From Notolepis coatsorum (taxonomy: Eukaryota > Chordata > Actinopteri > Aulopiformes > Paralepididae), in NCBI GenBank assembly GCA_963971535.1, contig OZ020601.1, positions 23,918,471-23,982,470 on the forward strand: a stretch of DNA of 64,000 nt, in the 5' to 3' direction. Below, piece after piece: positions 36,303-47,261 of this stretch (the first letter of the stretch is position 1; every line of letters starts with the position of its first letter). The notes below the pieces were generated by a model. The model was not told the DNA's origin. It searched no databases and worked only from the letters and a program-made list of their open reading frames with translations. A program made the position numbers and the translations under genes.

Positions 36303-38474
36303 CAGTGCATAAGCCCAGGACCACGTGGTCACGAGGAAGTGAGGCAAGCAAGAGCAACCTATATATCTCCCCGTGGTGAACACTCAGGGGTGAGAGTGAC
36401 ATCTACAAGGTCTCACAGACAATCACCAAACATAACAGTCACTAACTACCCAGTCTGGACCGATAACTCTGATACACCATGGTCAATCCTCACCTTCACT
36501 GGACCGTCATTGACGAACTATGGTAGATGGGAAACAAGCATGGTAACGGCAGGAGGCTCTTACTACCGGAACCTGAGGAAACAGGTAATGGAAAAAAGGA
36601 CCAAAAAGCCCCTGAAACCAGGCAAGGCAGTAATCACAGAGTGTGATTATGAGGTGTTTCACGCGGAGAAAATTGTCCATGTGACACTAAGTCAAGACCA
36701 ATACAAGGAGATAGAGTCCTCACACATAAACTGGGACAGACTGGTGTCCCGTATAAAGGAACTACTGCAGAAAAGGGAAATCTATGCTGGCCACGGTACT
36801 AAGGACATGCCCTACCGACTAGCCATAAACCTGATGTGGGGCAGGTCTCGAGGATATGGCCAAAGAGGCATATGGTTGGGGAAAGCCGTAATCAGCGCGA
36901 TCTCAAGCCTAAGGAGTGCAGGGCACACGGAGATCCGTCTCATGATGGAACCTAGGGACCATGAGTCAATAACCCTGGCCGTGGATAGAGCCGGGGAGGG
37001 TGAGGAAGACGAGGACGATGAGCCTGCATTGGTACCTCTCACTCCCCCTCCGAACCCTAAGGGATCGGGACCCGTACCCAGGAAAGAAAGGTCCAACTCC
37101 CAGAACTCCTCCCGAGCAGCGGAGAGAGGGAGATCATCCACACCCAGGAGACCGACAGTACCGTTCGAACCTGAAAAGGCGGAACCTGCGCGATCTCAGG
37201 CCAGGAGTATCCATAGACTTCTAGGCCGTCCCCCGGACTCAGGGGACAACCCAGCAAGTAGCGAACAGGAGTATACTGATCTAAATCAGGACTCAGGAAT
37301 GGAGGGAGACCGGGATAGGTCAAGCTCCAGAGCATCCTCCAAGTCTTCATCTCGATCAAGATCTAGGGAGAGAGTTCGGTACCCGAGGGGCGAACCTCCT
37401 AGACCTCGAAACAAGAGAGCGAAACCGGTCAAACTGAGACCTATAGGCAAGGGGCCTACTCTGAAAGGCACCACCTTTCAGTCACCCTCGGGCTTGACCT
37501 GGAGCTCAGGATTGGAGGACGTCTCCGAAGAGAGTGAAGGAGACTTGGAAGGAAAGGAAACAGGGGATATTATGCCAGCATATCCCGTGAGATGGGGAAC
37601 GGCTCAGGCCTTAGCCCGGTCACCCGTGGCAGAAAAAGTGTTGTCTCACCCTGGGGTAACAGAACCATACAAGCATGCACACTTACATGCAGGCTATGAC
37701 ATACTACGTGAACAGGTGTACAAGCTAGACAGGGCCATGGCTGAAATAGCCAGGAGAGAAAGAAACTGGTTGAACGAGGCCCCGTCCATAAGCCCAATCC
37801 GAGCCCTGAGACACAGCACAGAGGAACACCGACCGGAAGTGAGCCCTCACTCCATACTAGCACAATCTCCCGGAGACATTTACCGACCGAGAGGAAAGAG
37901 TTCACATACAGGCAGGAGTCTGCGTGACAGCACCCAATATGGAGAAAGCAACAAAGCACAAGAATTGTTAAGCAAAACCCAAGTGCTCAAAAAACTGGCC
38001 CCAGAAATGCTTCGAGGGGAGACCCAGGCTGCTTATATCCATAAGTGTGCTCAGATTTTCCATGGGTCACCTCTCTATGATGACCCGGAGGCCGCTCGCA
38101 TTTTGAGACACCTCAAAGGACTGGAGGTCCCCGAAGGGGCTTCAATGGCCCAAATGATGGAAATGGAAGTAAGAATCCCCGGTCAAGATCCAGGGGAAAA
38201 TATGGTGGAGAAACTAATCCCACAGGTGCGAGACGGGAGCTTGTCTCTCACTGTTGCAGCAGAATCAGTCATACGTGGAACGCCTAGGCGAAGATCAGGC
38301 TTACTGCTTGAAAAGCTATTCATCGGTGTACCAGGTGGTAACCGTCTTGCAGCCAAATGCGCAGCATGGTCCCGAGACCAGTTACGGACGGAATGCATGC
38401 TGTATGACCAAGTCAAAATGCTTTCTCAACACAAATACTGTAAAGATGTCCGTCTTTTCTCTAAACCAGAGTAG
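36039..38474 (+). CDS. Element X Gag-like protein with a cingulin-derived N-terminus
   Basis: 811 codons, open from ATG at 36,039 to a stop at 38,474. Residues 1 to about 88 are the cingulin-like coiled coil. About 90-320 form a globular, unrecognised region (TWSILTF-like strands, AINLMWGRSRGYGQRGIWLG, LGKAVISAISSLRSAG). About 320-520 are low-complexity: acidic (EGEEDEDDE), then Ser/Arg-rich (SSSRASSKSSSRSRSRERVR) and basic (RPRNKRAKPVKLRPIGKG), a likely RNA-binding stretch. About 640-811 are helical and capsid-like (LSKTQVLKKLAPEMLRGETQ, AARILRHLKGLEVPEG). No zinc knuckle, protease or polymerase is seen. Calling it Gag rests on position after the leader in an LTR element, its length and its basic region. 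Confidence 0.6.
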   Translation: MERLRSSMEQVSQSQAGIETERQRVNTSVRSLQQQLEDCRDESAHWMEQFHTTRDELRSTKQELLQSRLEKEEFEEELKELQERDHSLQCISPGPRGHEEVRQARATYISPRGEHSGVRVTSTRSHRQSPNITVTNYPVWTDNSDTPWSILTFTGPSLTNYGRWETSMVTAGGSYYRNLRKQVMEKRTKKPLKPGKAVITECDYEVFHAEKIVHVTLSQDQYKEIESSHINWDRLVSRIKELLQKREIYAGHGTKDMPYRLAINLMWGRSRGYGQRGIWLGKAVISAISSLRSAGHTEIRLMMEPRDHESITLAVDRAGEGEEDEDDEPALVPLTPPPNPKGSGPVPRKERSNSQNSSRAAERGRSSTPRRPTVPFEPEKAEPARSQARSIHRLLGRPPDSGDNPASSEQEYTDLNQDSGMEGDRDRSSSRASSKSSSRSRSRERVRYPRGEPPRPRNKRAKPVKLRPIGKGPTLKGTTFQSPSGLTWSSGLEDVSEESEGDLEGKETGDIMPAYPVRWGTAQALARSPVAEKVLSHPGVTEPYKHAHLHAGYDILREQVYKLDRAMAEIARRERNWLNEAPSISPIRALRHSTEEHRPEVSPHSILAQSPGDIYRPRGKSSHTGRSLRDSTQYGESNKAQELLSKTQVLKKLAPEMLRGETQAAYIHKCAQIFHGSPLYDDPEAARILRHLKGLEVPEGASMAQMMEMEVRIPGQDPGENMVEKLIPQVRDGSLSLTVAAESVIRGTPRRRSGLLLEKLFIGVPGGNRLAAKCAAWSRDQLRTECMLYDQVKMLSQHKYCKDVRLFSKPE

Positions 38475-39258
38475 AGAGGACGAAATAATTTGTAATCTAT
38501 TTCATGCAAAGGGGATTTCCTGACAGCTACCATCTGGTAGGTTAGCACCTGTACCAACCATATCAGCTGCGTGAGATGTACACTCACCAGCGCCTATGGA
38601 TAAAAATTGAGACTCTGCAAACTCTCATCAAGCTTAGCACCTTGACGCGGGGGGACAGAGCGAGCATCAGGGTCTCTATATCCGACGGGCCTATCAGATT
38701 TGTGGGGACTCGGAAGCTTCAGCATACAGGACGCTGTGGTGCTTGGGCGGCCGAGTCACTGGTTTATAGGTCTGTCAAAACGGATTGGCGGTTCTGGGGC
38801 TTAGAACATTCGTGAGTTGGGCTTTATGCTAATTGAATAGGTATCAAAAGCCGAAAGAATATGAACTGAAATAACTGCGGTCAGGGGCCTCTGGAGTAAA
38901 ATTTATTACAGATTTGAGTTAAAACCTTACTCAAGTGTGATCTTATCAGCAAGCAATCCTCTCCAACCAAGACTCCTCCTAAGTGCTCGAGATCTGGAAC
39001 AATGAGTGACGTAGAGGTCTGCAAAGCGCAGCAGACAGCCTAAGAGGTAAAAAATCTATCAGGAACAAGAGAGGGTTCATAAGAAACCACTTGAAGTGGC
39101 GTTTACTCGCGACTAATAGGGCTAGGGAGCCCTAAAGTCACTTGAACTTGAAGTAACTAAATGCTTACTTAAAGTCAGAACTTAACTCTAGAAAAAAACT
39201 CTACTTTGTGAATAGCAAGCTGAAATAGCCATTGCGAATAGCAGGCTGAAATAGCCAT
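38475..39258 (+). other. X internal region after the gag-like frame
   Basis: No supported gene. A segment near 38,888-38,930 (CCTCTGGAGTAAAATTTATT) echoes the leader at about 34,820-34,860 (CCTCTGGAGTAAAATTAAAT). The phrase GTTTACTCGCGACTAA near 39,100 likewise echoes GTTTACTCACAACTAA near 34,949, in the same order. Confidence 0.5.
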
Positions 39259-40589
39259 TTTGCGGACGACTCAGCCCTGCTGGTCTCTGACAAGAACAAG
39301 TTACAGGTTGAAAAAGCCCTCAGCTCGGAACTAGGCAAAATCTGCATATGGCTCGCCGACAACAAACTATCATTACACATGGGCAAAACAGAGTCCATTC
39401 TCTTCGGTTCAAATAACAAACTCAGCAAGACCGACGGCTTCTCGGTTACAGTGGGTGACAATATTATCACAAGGAAAGATGAAATTACCTACCTGGGTTC
39501 CATCCTAGAGGCTAATCTTTCCTGTGACAAAATGGCATCCAATGTAATAAAAAAAGTCAACCAACGAACGCGATTCTTGTACCGGATCTCCTCTCTGGTA
39601 AACAAGAATACCCTGAAGACTCTAGCAGGAGCACTCATTCAAGGGTACTACGACTATGCTTGCACCTCATGGTACCAAAGCACCTCAAAGGCACTAAAAA
39701 ACAAATTACAAACATCTCAAAACAAGCTAGTCAGACTACTACTTGACCTGACTCCTAGAACCCACCTCACCCCTGCCCACTTTGACAACCTAGGATGGCT
39801 TAGAGTAGACGACAGAGTACAGCAACTTGCAATGGGCCTGGTCTACAAGATACACTACGCGACCAAGGTACCCATGTACATGTCAAAATACTTCCCAAAG
39901 GTCAGTGAATACCACGATCACAACACCAGAGGGAGCTCCACAAATCATGTAAAACCCAGATTCGGATCAAACAAGGGACTAAACACGTTTCGCAATTATG
40001 CCACATCAATGTGGAACGCCCTGCCTAAAGCTGTAAAGGAATGTGAATCACTACCCACCTTCAAAAACACTCTCAAAAACACCTACGTGAGACTGCAATT
40101 CGAAACTGGCCCCTACAAATGTCCTAACCTAGTTGTACAGTAAATGACCAAGTAAGGCTTTGTCAATATTCAAATGTACAGTGTAAAATGTGTGTGTGTC
40201 CCCTTCCCAACCCCCCCCCCCCCCCCCCCCACCTCCAATGTACAGCCCTCACCCAACCCACCCAACCCCACCCCACCCAACCAACCTCCTCCAATGTACA
40301 GTTTCTATGCCAAATGTATATACACTCCTTTTCTGGACACTTTTGTATCACAAACAGTACTGTATTTGCAAATCTGATATGTCATAAATGTATAGATGTA
40401 GCAGTACTGTCTATCTGTATGTCATGTATGTCATATATGTTATGATGAATTGAAAATGGGGGACCCTGATGTAAACAAGTCGAAAGTCTTTCTCTGGTCT
40501 GCATCCCCTTAACAATTGTATGTATTGAGCTGTACTGTACTGTACCCATTCTGCAATCTGTTAATAAACTTTTCAATCAATCAATCAAA
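39259..40589 (+). mobile_element. CR1/L2-like LINE, 5'-truncated at the RT catalytic motif, inside X
   Basis: The coding part opens at FADDSALLVSDKNKLQ (39,259) and continues through LSLHMGKTESILFGSNNK, ITYLGSILEANLSCDK, a YDYACTSWYQS thumb segment and YHDHNTRGSS. It ends in FRNYATSMWNALPKAVKE and a stop at 40,143: about 294 codons without interruption. A 3' UTR follows, with a C-rich run near 40,208-40,230, GGGACCCTGATGTAAACAAG and an AATC tail. It is the longest local copy of the family whose bare tails occur at 8,868, 12,232, 60,150 and 60,640. Confidence 0.82.
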
Positions 40590-41197
40590 ACCGGACAGAG
40601 AGACATCGGCCTGGACCCGGGTTACAGGGCGACGAGAGCCCTGAATGGACCTGAAAGAGAGAAAAGAAATGAGTCCTCTGTGGACTGTATCTGTGATGTC
40701 CTGCGAGGCCTACGGACAGGGTCACAAGACCAGGCCAACCACACTTCAATAGAGGACTGCTGCTACAATTCTCGGGGATCCGTGGGGGTCGCCCGAGAAG
40801 TGACAAATCAACCTACCTCAAACTATGGGAGAGATCCAAGAGGTCAGAGGGGGCGACCCCAAGATGACCAAGATGACCAAGATGACCAAGGTGACCAAGA
40901 TGACCAAGATGACCAAGATGACCAAGACGACAACAGCCTGGGTGCATCGGCCGGGAACAACAGATGCAAGTCTTCCCGCCGGATACCAAGCAACAACGTG
41001 ACCCCTATCCTGTCGAGCCGTCCAGCCAGGGAACAACAGATGCAAGTCTTCCCGCCGGCTACCAGGGTAACAAGGTACCGAGATGGCAGAGGGGGTGTGG
41101 AGAGTCACAGCCACGTGACCCCACAATCGCCATCTCGTCCCCCAGTACAGACGCTATTAAGACAATGGAAAATGACCGCCCAGAATGACAGAGTGGG
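40590..41197 (+). other. X 3' internal region with a 9-bp repeat
   Basis: A GATGACCAA unit repeats about seven times at 40,862-40,928, giving an Asp-Asp-Gln stretch in one frame. A 28-base phrase starting GAACAACAGATGCAAGTCTT occurs twice (near 40,955 and 41,030). It ends in the purine tract CAGAGTGGG just before the right LTR. A frame of about 180 codons covers most of it, but I recognise no domain. Confidence 0.5.
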
Positions 41198-43145
41198 TGT
41201 GAAGTGCCACAGAACAAGTGACACTTTTTGACAATGACATCCTGAGTCGTTCCAATATAGCCGTATATACCTATTTTTCACATGTAATCATATGCTTCAT
41301 TTTTTCAATTATTCAATTGACGATGGACAAAGACCTCACAGGATGGCAGAGTGGGTGTAAAGTGTCACAAAACAAATGACACATTTTGAAATAGACATCC
41401 TGAGTCGTTCCAATATAGCCGTATATACCTATTTTTCACATGTAATTATATGCTTCATTATTCAATTGATGATGGACAATGATCTCCCAGAATGACAGAG
41501 TGGGTGTGAAATGCCACAGAACGAGTGACACTTTTGGACAATGACATCCTGGGTCGTTCCTATATGACCAGTATAAATCTTTAAACTAAACTCTGGAAAG
41601 ACTATGATGGCTCTACTTATAAAAAATGGAACTGAGCCTTTAAATGTCTCCATAGAAGGGGCCGGTGTCTGTGGGAGGGGAGTTAACCTGAGGAATGTGG
41701 CCCTGAGGCTGCAACAGCAGAGGAGAGGGAGCTGTAATGTTAACCCTTTCAGACGGGAAGGGTTGCTGGTTGAAAACCAGGGAGTCTTGAATCTATAGAG
41801 GGAGATCTTAAAAAAGAAACTATATAACAATTAAATGTTTGATGTGTACAGTAAAAGTTTTCAAAATGGCATGCTTATAAATTGAGTGTCAGTAGAGAAT
41901 AATACTAACAGAATAATGTGTAAAAACTGTTTGTCTGGAGGGATCCTTAAGAGATACTATGGATGGAGAGGCCTCGTACATGGTACGAGATCACGTGGTC
42001 ACCACAGACAAAGCCGTTGTCTGTTTAGAAGGAAAAAGGGACTTTCTGTTACTTAAAAATCACTAGGTAACTAGCAGTAACGATAGTACAAAGAAGGAGG
42101 AGTCCATAACGAATTATGTATTGTATGTTGGTTTGCTAAACAGAAATGACGACCATTTGACATCACTGTGTTTAGACCAGAAATACGATACAATATCAAA
42201 TAAAAGAGACGGTTGCGGATGAAGAGGCAGACTTTTTTGAGAGATGAGAAGAATGCTGCCAGACACTGGGCACAAGCCGTGCAGAGATGAGATGTTTTGT
42301 TCTGTGCATATTTTAACTGAAATGGACACTTTTCCACTTCAGTCTCTTCTTGTAACTAGCTTTTTCTAATTAAAATTACCTCTTTATAAATATGATTTGT
42401 ATCCTTTCTTCTGACCAGACGACCGGACGACCGGGTAAGCATGAAATGTGTTTTGCCTTGTAACTTCACCCTATTGCATTTTTGATTAATGATAAAAACT
42501 TTAGAAGTGGGGCTGTAAGTGGCTTTATCCCTGCATTAAGGACTAAAGGTGGATTCTGTATAATGGGATTATCAAGTAAAGCCATATAGTGATAATACGT
42601 GTACTTAGGAGACATATGATTATGTATTAATGCAAAATAGAATAAGTGGCTTTATCCCTGCATTAAGGACTAAAGGTGGATTCTGTATAATGGGATTATC
42701 AAGTAAAGCCATATAGTGATAATACGTGTACTTAGGAGACATATGATTATGTATTAATGCAAAATAGAATAAGTGGCTTTATCCCTGCATTAAGGACTAA
42801 AGGTGGATTCTGTATAATGGGATTATCAAGTAAAGCCATACAGTGACAATACTGTTACAACGGATAAGGAAAATGGACCTCATCTAATTAAAGAGAGTCC
42901 GTCCCAGTGCAAATAAAATAAAAGATTCCGCAACTTCAGTCACTCGACCTAAGGTCGATGACTGACGGGGGTCGGAACGGTGCATTCGCTGTCTCTTGTC
43001 GGTCAGTGGTAACAACAACATTTTGTAGACTCGGTTGGTTCTGCGTGTCAACCACTTCACAGGACGCTGTTTGAGGTGTAGATAGGCAGACCAATGAGTT
43101 ATGAAGTTATCGATCTGACCTAAGAGCGAGCGTGGGCACTCAACA
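41198..43145 (+). repeat. X right (3') LTR
   Basis: 1,948 bp. Nearly identical to 32,893-34,738 but with one more copy of the 127-bp unit (three against two). Confidence 0.88.
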
Positions 43146-43150
43146 AATTC

Positions 43151-43584
43151 TTTCCTCAATGTCTTAAACTCTTAAACTCGACCCAAACATAAACTCAGTG
43201 GGCTCTAGACATTTAGTCTACAATTAACAACATTTCTGTGTGCTTTGTAAAGTATTACCCACCTATAAAACAGGTTAATGTTGGTTAGATGAAATAGAGA
43301 AGTCAGACGTGATGTTCTTTCAACGAGGCGTCTCTGAATTATGAGAGTGCCCTCGTCATGTGCGCCCTAGACAGTGAAGCTACGGCTTCAAAAGGCGAAG
43401 TAGTTTAACACCAGTCCTATACTGCCACCTATTGACCAAAGTTATATTGTTGTTTTTAGGTGACAACCAATATAATTACACTACCTGGGTTTAACAGGGA
43501 AAATACAATATAAGCACTCTCAAAACATTGTGATACATCACTAATCAATTACACTAACGTGATACCACTTTAGTGGCCATCACA
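43151..43584 (-). repeat. Y LTR (left copy), second piece
   Basis: Continues the Y LTR after the X insertion. Matches 45,724-46,157. Confidence 0.88.
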
Positions 43585-43740
43585 CACTCCCTGACTCTTA
43601 AAAATGGCTCCTGACATTTCCGAAAACCATTCAACTCAATTCAACCTTCAGGCTTTCTCCTGGACTTCTAACAAGCCAGCATTGTGGGTGGACTGTGGGT
43701 GTTGGTGTATGTGCAATCGGTGAGCATCGCACTGTGTGTT

Positions 43741-44289
43741 CTAATACTGAGTTCCACCACAGTGGAAACAGTGGGGACAGTTAGTCAGATTCTGCTCAAC
43801 ACACCTGCCACAGCGGTAATACTGCAAAACCTGGTTACTCAGCTCCTCATAACTAATAAGCATTTTCTGTAGTGTGAGTGTCGCATCAGGAGTGGACAAA
43901 TTTTCAATAGTCTCACTAACATCACAGAAATCATTATTCAATTCAACAGTTACACCATCACTTTGACCGTTAGACTGTGTGCCCTGTGATATACCCTCTT
44001 CTGAACCCACAACTTTACTCTGCACGAGCCCATCAGTCACATCTTTCATTTGCAATAAGTATGCCAACCCTGCATCCTCTAACCCCAGTAAGGCCTTACT
44101 GTACAGGTAGTCGTTGATACAGTTGAAACACCCTTCTTCATCACCTACGGTGAGGTGGAACCGTTCAGACGCCTCCATCCCTGGCACTAGCACCAATGCC
44201 TCGGCGATGCGAAACAGTTCATCTGCGGGTAGAGTGAGCAGGCTCTTTTTGATGGACCACACCAAACCTTTCCTCTCACTGTCTGCCAT
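43741..44289 (-). CDS. Element Y Gag-like protein
   Basis: 183 codons. Begins MADSERKGLVWSIKKSLLTL and includes LFRIAEALVLVPGMEASERF; the middle is acidic. The C-terminus has a Cys/His cluster, CGRCVEQNLTNCPHCFHCGG, like the C..C...C.HCF.CG motif of some fish gypsy-type Gag proteins. It lies in the short internal part of Y on the same strand as the primer site. The other retroelement proteins are not present. Confidence 0.6.
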   Translation of the reverse strand: MADSERKGLVWSIKKSLLTLPADELFRIAEALVLVPGMEASERFHLTVGDEEGCFNCINDYLYSKALLGLEDAGLAYLLQMKDVTDGLVQSKVVGSEEGISQGTQSNGQSDGVTVELNNDFCDVSETIENLSTPDATLTLQKMLISYEELSNQVLQYYRCGRCVEQNLTNCPHCFHCGGTQY

Positions 44290-44625
44290 GGCTGCTTCCC
44301 GATTCCTTGCACTTGGTAACTCAGTCCAGGATCACTGTAGCGTCTTTATCCTTGATGGGCGGTTCTCTCTACACAGCAGTCCTTCTTCTTCGTCAGATGG
44401 AGTAGTGGACGCAGCTCTCGTTGTCGTCTGGCATCAGATGAGGCAGTCGACACAGCTCTGTGGTTACTCTTCATCAGATGAGGCACTTCACTTCGGTTGA
44501 TACGGCGGAGAACAGCTCCTCGTTCAGTGGACCTTTACACCGGGGGTTGCTTCCTGGTTCATCAGGTCGCTTTTGGTCCAAGATGTCAAGATCTCTGGAT
44601 CAGCTTCCATCCCTCAGGTGGCGCT

Positions 44626-44645
44626 GATCCCGGCACGAGCCCCCA
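44626..44645 (-). promoter_or_regulatory. Element Y primer binding site, Pro-tRNA-like
   Basis: On the minus strand, TGGGGGCTCGTGCCGGGATC lies six bases inside the LTR. The Pro-tRNA primer site of gammaretroviruses is TGGGGGCTCGTCCGGGAT, so the match is close. Confidence 0.7.
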
Positions 44646-44651
44646 ATAAAC

Positions 44652-45411
44652 TGTTACAGGTATCAGAATATGGCACCTGGTAGCAGAGATATATTTACCT
44701 ATAAAACAGGTTAATGTTGGTTAGATGAAATAGAGAAGTCAGACGTGATGTTCTTTCAACGAGGCGTCTCTGAATTATCTTTATTTCAACAACATTTGTC
44801 ATCATCATTTGTCATTATACATTTCAACAGCATTGTCCTTTTAAATGTAGTTACCAATCATTACATACTGTACATGTAATTACTTATGCCATAATGCATA
44901 TTTGTTGTGTCTTAATCTAAGCACATGAAAGGGAGCAGTCTCATCTGTTCCTCTTAAGACATTGGTATTTTCCCTGCCTGTCAACCAGTTCAAATACCAT
45001 CAATATCTATTAAGCATTCACTATCATCAGCCTATCATCAGTCATATCCCCAATATAGTACACAGAAACACCTTGTACTTCTGTGTCACTATTATTCTAG
45101 ACATATTGGGATGGAGCAGTCTCATCTGTCTCATCTCAGTCTAAACATTGCTATTTGGGATGGAGCAGTCTCATCTCAATGTACATCAGATCTACACACC
45201 GTCTGATCCAACATACATTCCAAAGAAATACCTTGTATCTCGGTGTCACTCTCGTTTGTATTTAACTCCCATGTTTGTTTGGGTCATTTATTAACTTGCA
45301 TCGAAAGTGCATTTGTTATGTATCTATGCTCTAAGCATAACTAGGACTTGCATACAGTATAATAGTAACCGTGACAATACATCGTAACCATTAGTATATC
45401 TACAACTACAT

Positions 45412-45478
<67 letters not shown>

Positions 45479-46157
45479 CGAGGGACCAAGCTAACCACCA
45501 AGTGTCTAGCTAACGTCCAGCTAGTGTGAGCTAATGTAATTTCCCTCTAACCGTCTTGTACACAATATACACATTTACTAAACAGCAATTCCACCCAAAC
45601 AGTATGTACTTCAAAACATAAACCTCCTCACCAAATGGAGATGTAATACCCCAACACTTAACGACCAATGTGTTACACGAGGATCGACGCCATTTCATGA
45701 CGGTCAACTTCTTCAAACAATTCTTTCCTCAATGTCTTAAACTCTTAAACTCGACCCAAACATAAACTCAGTGGGCTCTAGACATTTAGTCTACAATTAA
45801 CAACATTTCTGTGTGCTTTGTAAAGTATTACCCACCTATAAAACAGGTTAATGTTGGTTAGATGAAATAGAGAAGTCAGACGTGATGTTCTTTCAACGAG
45901 GCGTCTCTGAATTATGAGAGTGCCCTCGTCATGTGCGCCCTAGACAGTGAAGCTACGGCTTCAAAAGGCGAAGTAGTTTAACACCAGTCCTATACTGCCA
46001 CCTATTGACCAAAGTTATATTGTTGTTTTTAGGTGACAACCAATATAATGACACTACCTGGGTTTAACAGGGAAAATACAATATAAGCACTCTCAAAACA
46101 TTGTGATACATCACTAATCAATTACACTAACGTGATACCACTTTAGTGGCCATCACA
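44652..46157 (-). repeat. Y LTR (right, 5') copy, uninterrupted
   Basis: 1,506 bp. It contains the single AATTC that is the empty form of the X insertion site (near 45,719-45,723), and a longer (AG)n run at about 45,415-45,474. Confidence 0.9.
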
Positions 46158-46161
46158 CAAG

Positions 46162-47252
46162 GGTTGGGCTTGTGAGGGGGTACCGGATAAACCCCTCCTT
46201 CCCTCTTCTGATTGGTCGGGGGGTTTCTTGAACTCTCTTTTCATTCGGTCAGGGCCAAGCTGTTAGGCAGCTTGGCACGGGGGGGGGGTTCCCTGACTCC
46301 GCACCTATCACGGGCGGTTAAGTCATGGGTTTCCCCCCGTCATAGAAAATGTCACTAGGCACGTTTCTATTGGACGACGGCTTCCGTGAGTTTTTTCAGA
46401 CCTGTATGTAGGGTCTGTCATTGTCAAGTTGTCGGGGCAGAGCGTAGGAACTTACTGTTCTACTACGCTCTATATACGTGTGACTTGAGTCTGTTGGTCA
46501 CATGACTCAATGTTGCCGTGACTTTTCAATCTGTGGCTCACATGGGAAGTCTCTCTGAGGATTCCCGTCTCCTCTCTGTGGTGGGGGTGGCGGGATGTAA
46601 GAATGTAAAAAAAATTTACCCTCGGCCGCGTCACGTGGGATTCATGTCAGTCTGTGTTTCTTTCTTTTTAATAATAAAAAGAGTGAAGAATATGAAGCAC
46701 GACAACTCCTTGTCGTTCTCCCAGGCGACTTGAAGGACCAATGTCTGGTGTCTGGTTAGACTATCCATTGATGTGTTTGGGTCTCGACGCGTACATAGTG
46801 CTGGCTCTGGGTGTTTTCTGATAAGAATCACGCAGGAGGCTAGTACGCCTTGGTTGCTCGTTATTAAAACAGTGTTTTTATAAGGCAACTGGGATGGGTT
46901 TTTTTTCTCTTCCGAGCGCCTGTTACTGGGTCTCGACGGATTCTCGTTCATATCTGGGGGATGTTAACGGAATAGATCAGAACATAGGTAGAGGGGTCTC
47001 ACGCCCTTGGGGTGGGCCACTGAGCGCGGTACGAATGGGACCGTCTGGGTGGCGCCCTCTTTTTATGTTTTAGATCGACACGCATACCTACCCCCTCTCC
47101 TGGAGTGGGAGTGTCGGCGTGGTTAGGGCATGGGACTGGTTCTGGTCACGCTGGTCCAGGTCAGTTAACTCATTGTCCGCCGGGGACGCAGATCTGCTGT
47201 TCTGGTACCCTGAGGGACTTGAGCTTTTTTCGGGGGGGAAAATGCCGGGTCG
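46162..47252. other. Interior of the outer TIR element, right side
   Basis: A G/T-rich plus strand with long G runs (near 46,279-46,288 and 47,232-47,238). No supported gene. This sequence was contiguous with 31,826 before Y inserted. Confidence 0.4.
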
Positions 47253-47261
47253 GCCCGGGTG

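Larger units (their letters stand above)
32893..43145 (+). mobile_element. LTR element X (plus), carrying a cingulin-derived segment
   Basis: LTRs at 32,893-34,738 and 41,198-43,145 begin TGTGAAGTGCC and end CACTCAACA. The exact duplication AATTC (32,888-32,892 and 43,146-43,150) is confirmed by the single AATTC in the other Y LTR. A primer site starting TGGCGTCCCTGG directly follows the left LTR, and a purine tract AGAGTGGG precedes the right one. Order inside: leader, 85-bp tandem repeats, cingulin-like segment, 811-codon gag-like frame, LINE insertion, Asp/Gln-rich repeat. No polymerase is seen. The LTRs are nearly identical apart from tandem-repeat number, so the insertion is young. Confidence 0.88.
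31831..46157 (-). mobile_element. LTR element Y (minus), host of element X
   Basis: Two LTRs of about 1.5 kb begin TGTTACAGG and end CATCACA on the plus strand, giving TG...CA on either strand. The flanks carry a 4-bp duplication CAAG (31,827-31,830 and 46,158-46,161). Orientation is minus, because a Pro-tRNA-like primer site adjoins the right LTR and a purine tract (GTCAGGGAGTG) adjoins the left one. Without X, the internal region is only about 1.07 kb and holds one gag-like frame, so Y is non-autonomous. The LTRs differ at a scatter of bases by eye, suggesting a recent but not brand-new insertion. Confidence 0.88.

Noticed and set aside
36039-38474. The idea that this is an intact host cingulin gene
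   Set aside because: Only a short rod segment is present. It lies between an LTR primer site and gag-like sequence, and the rest of the protein is missing.
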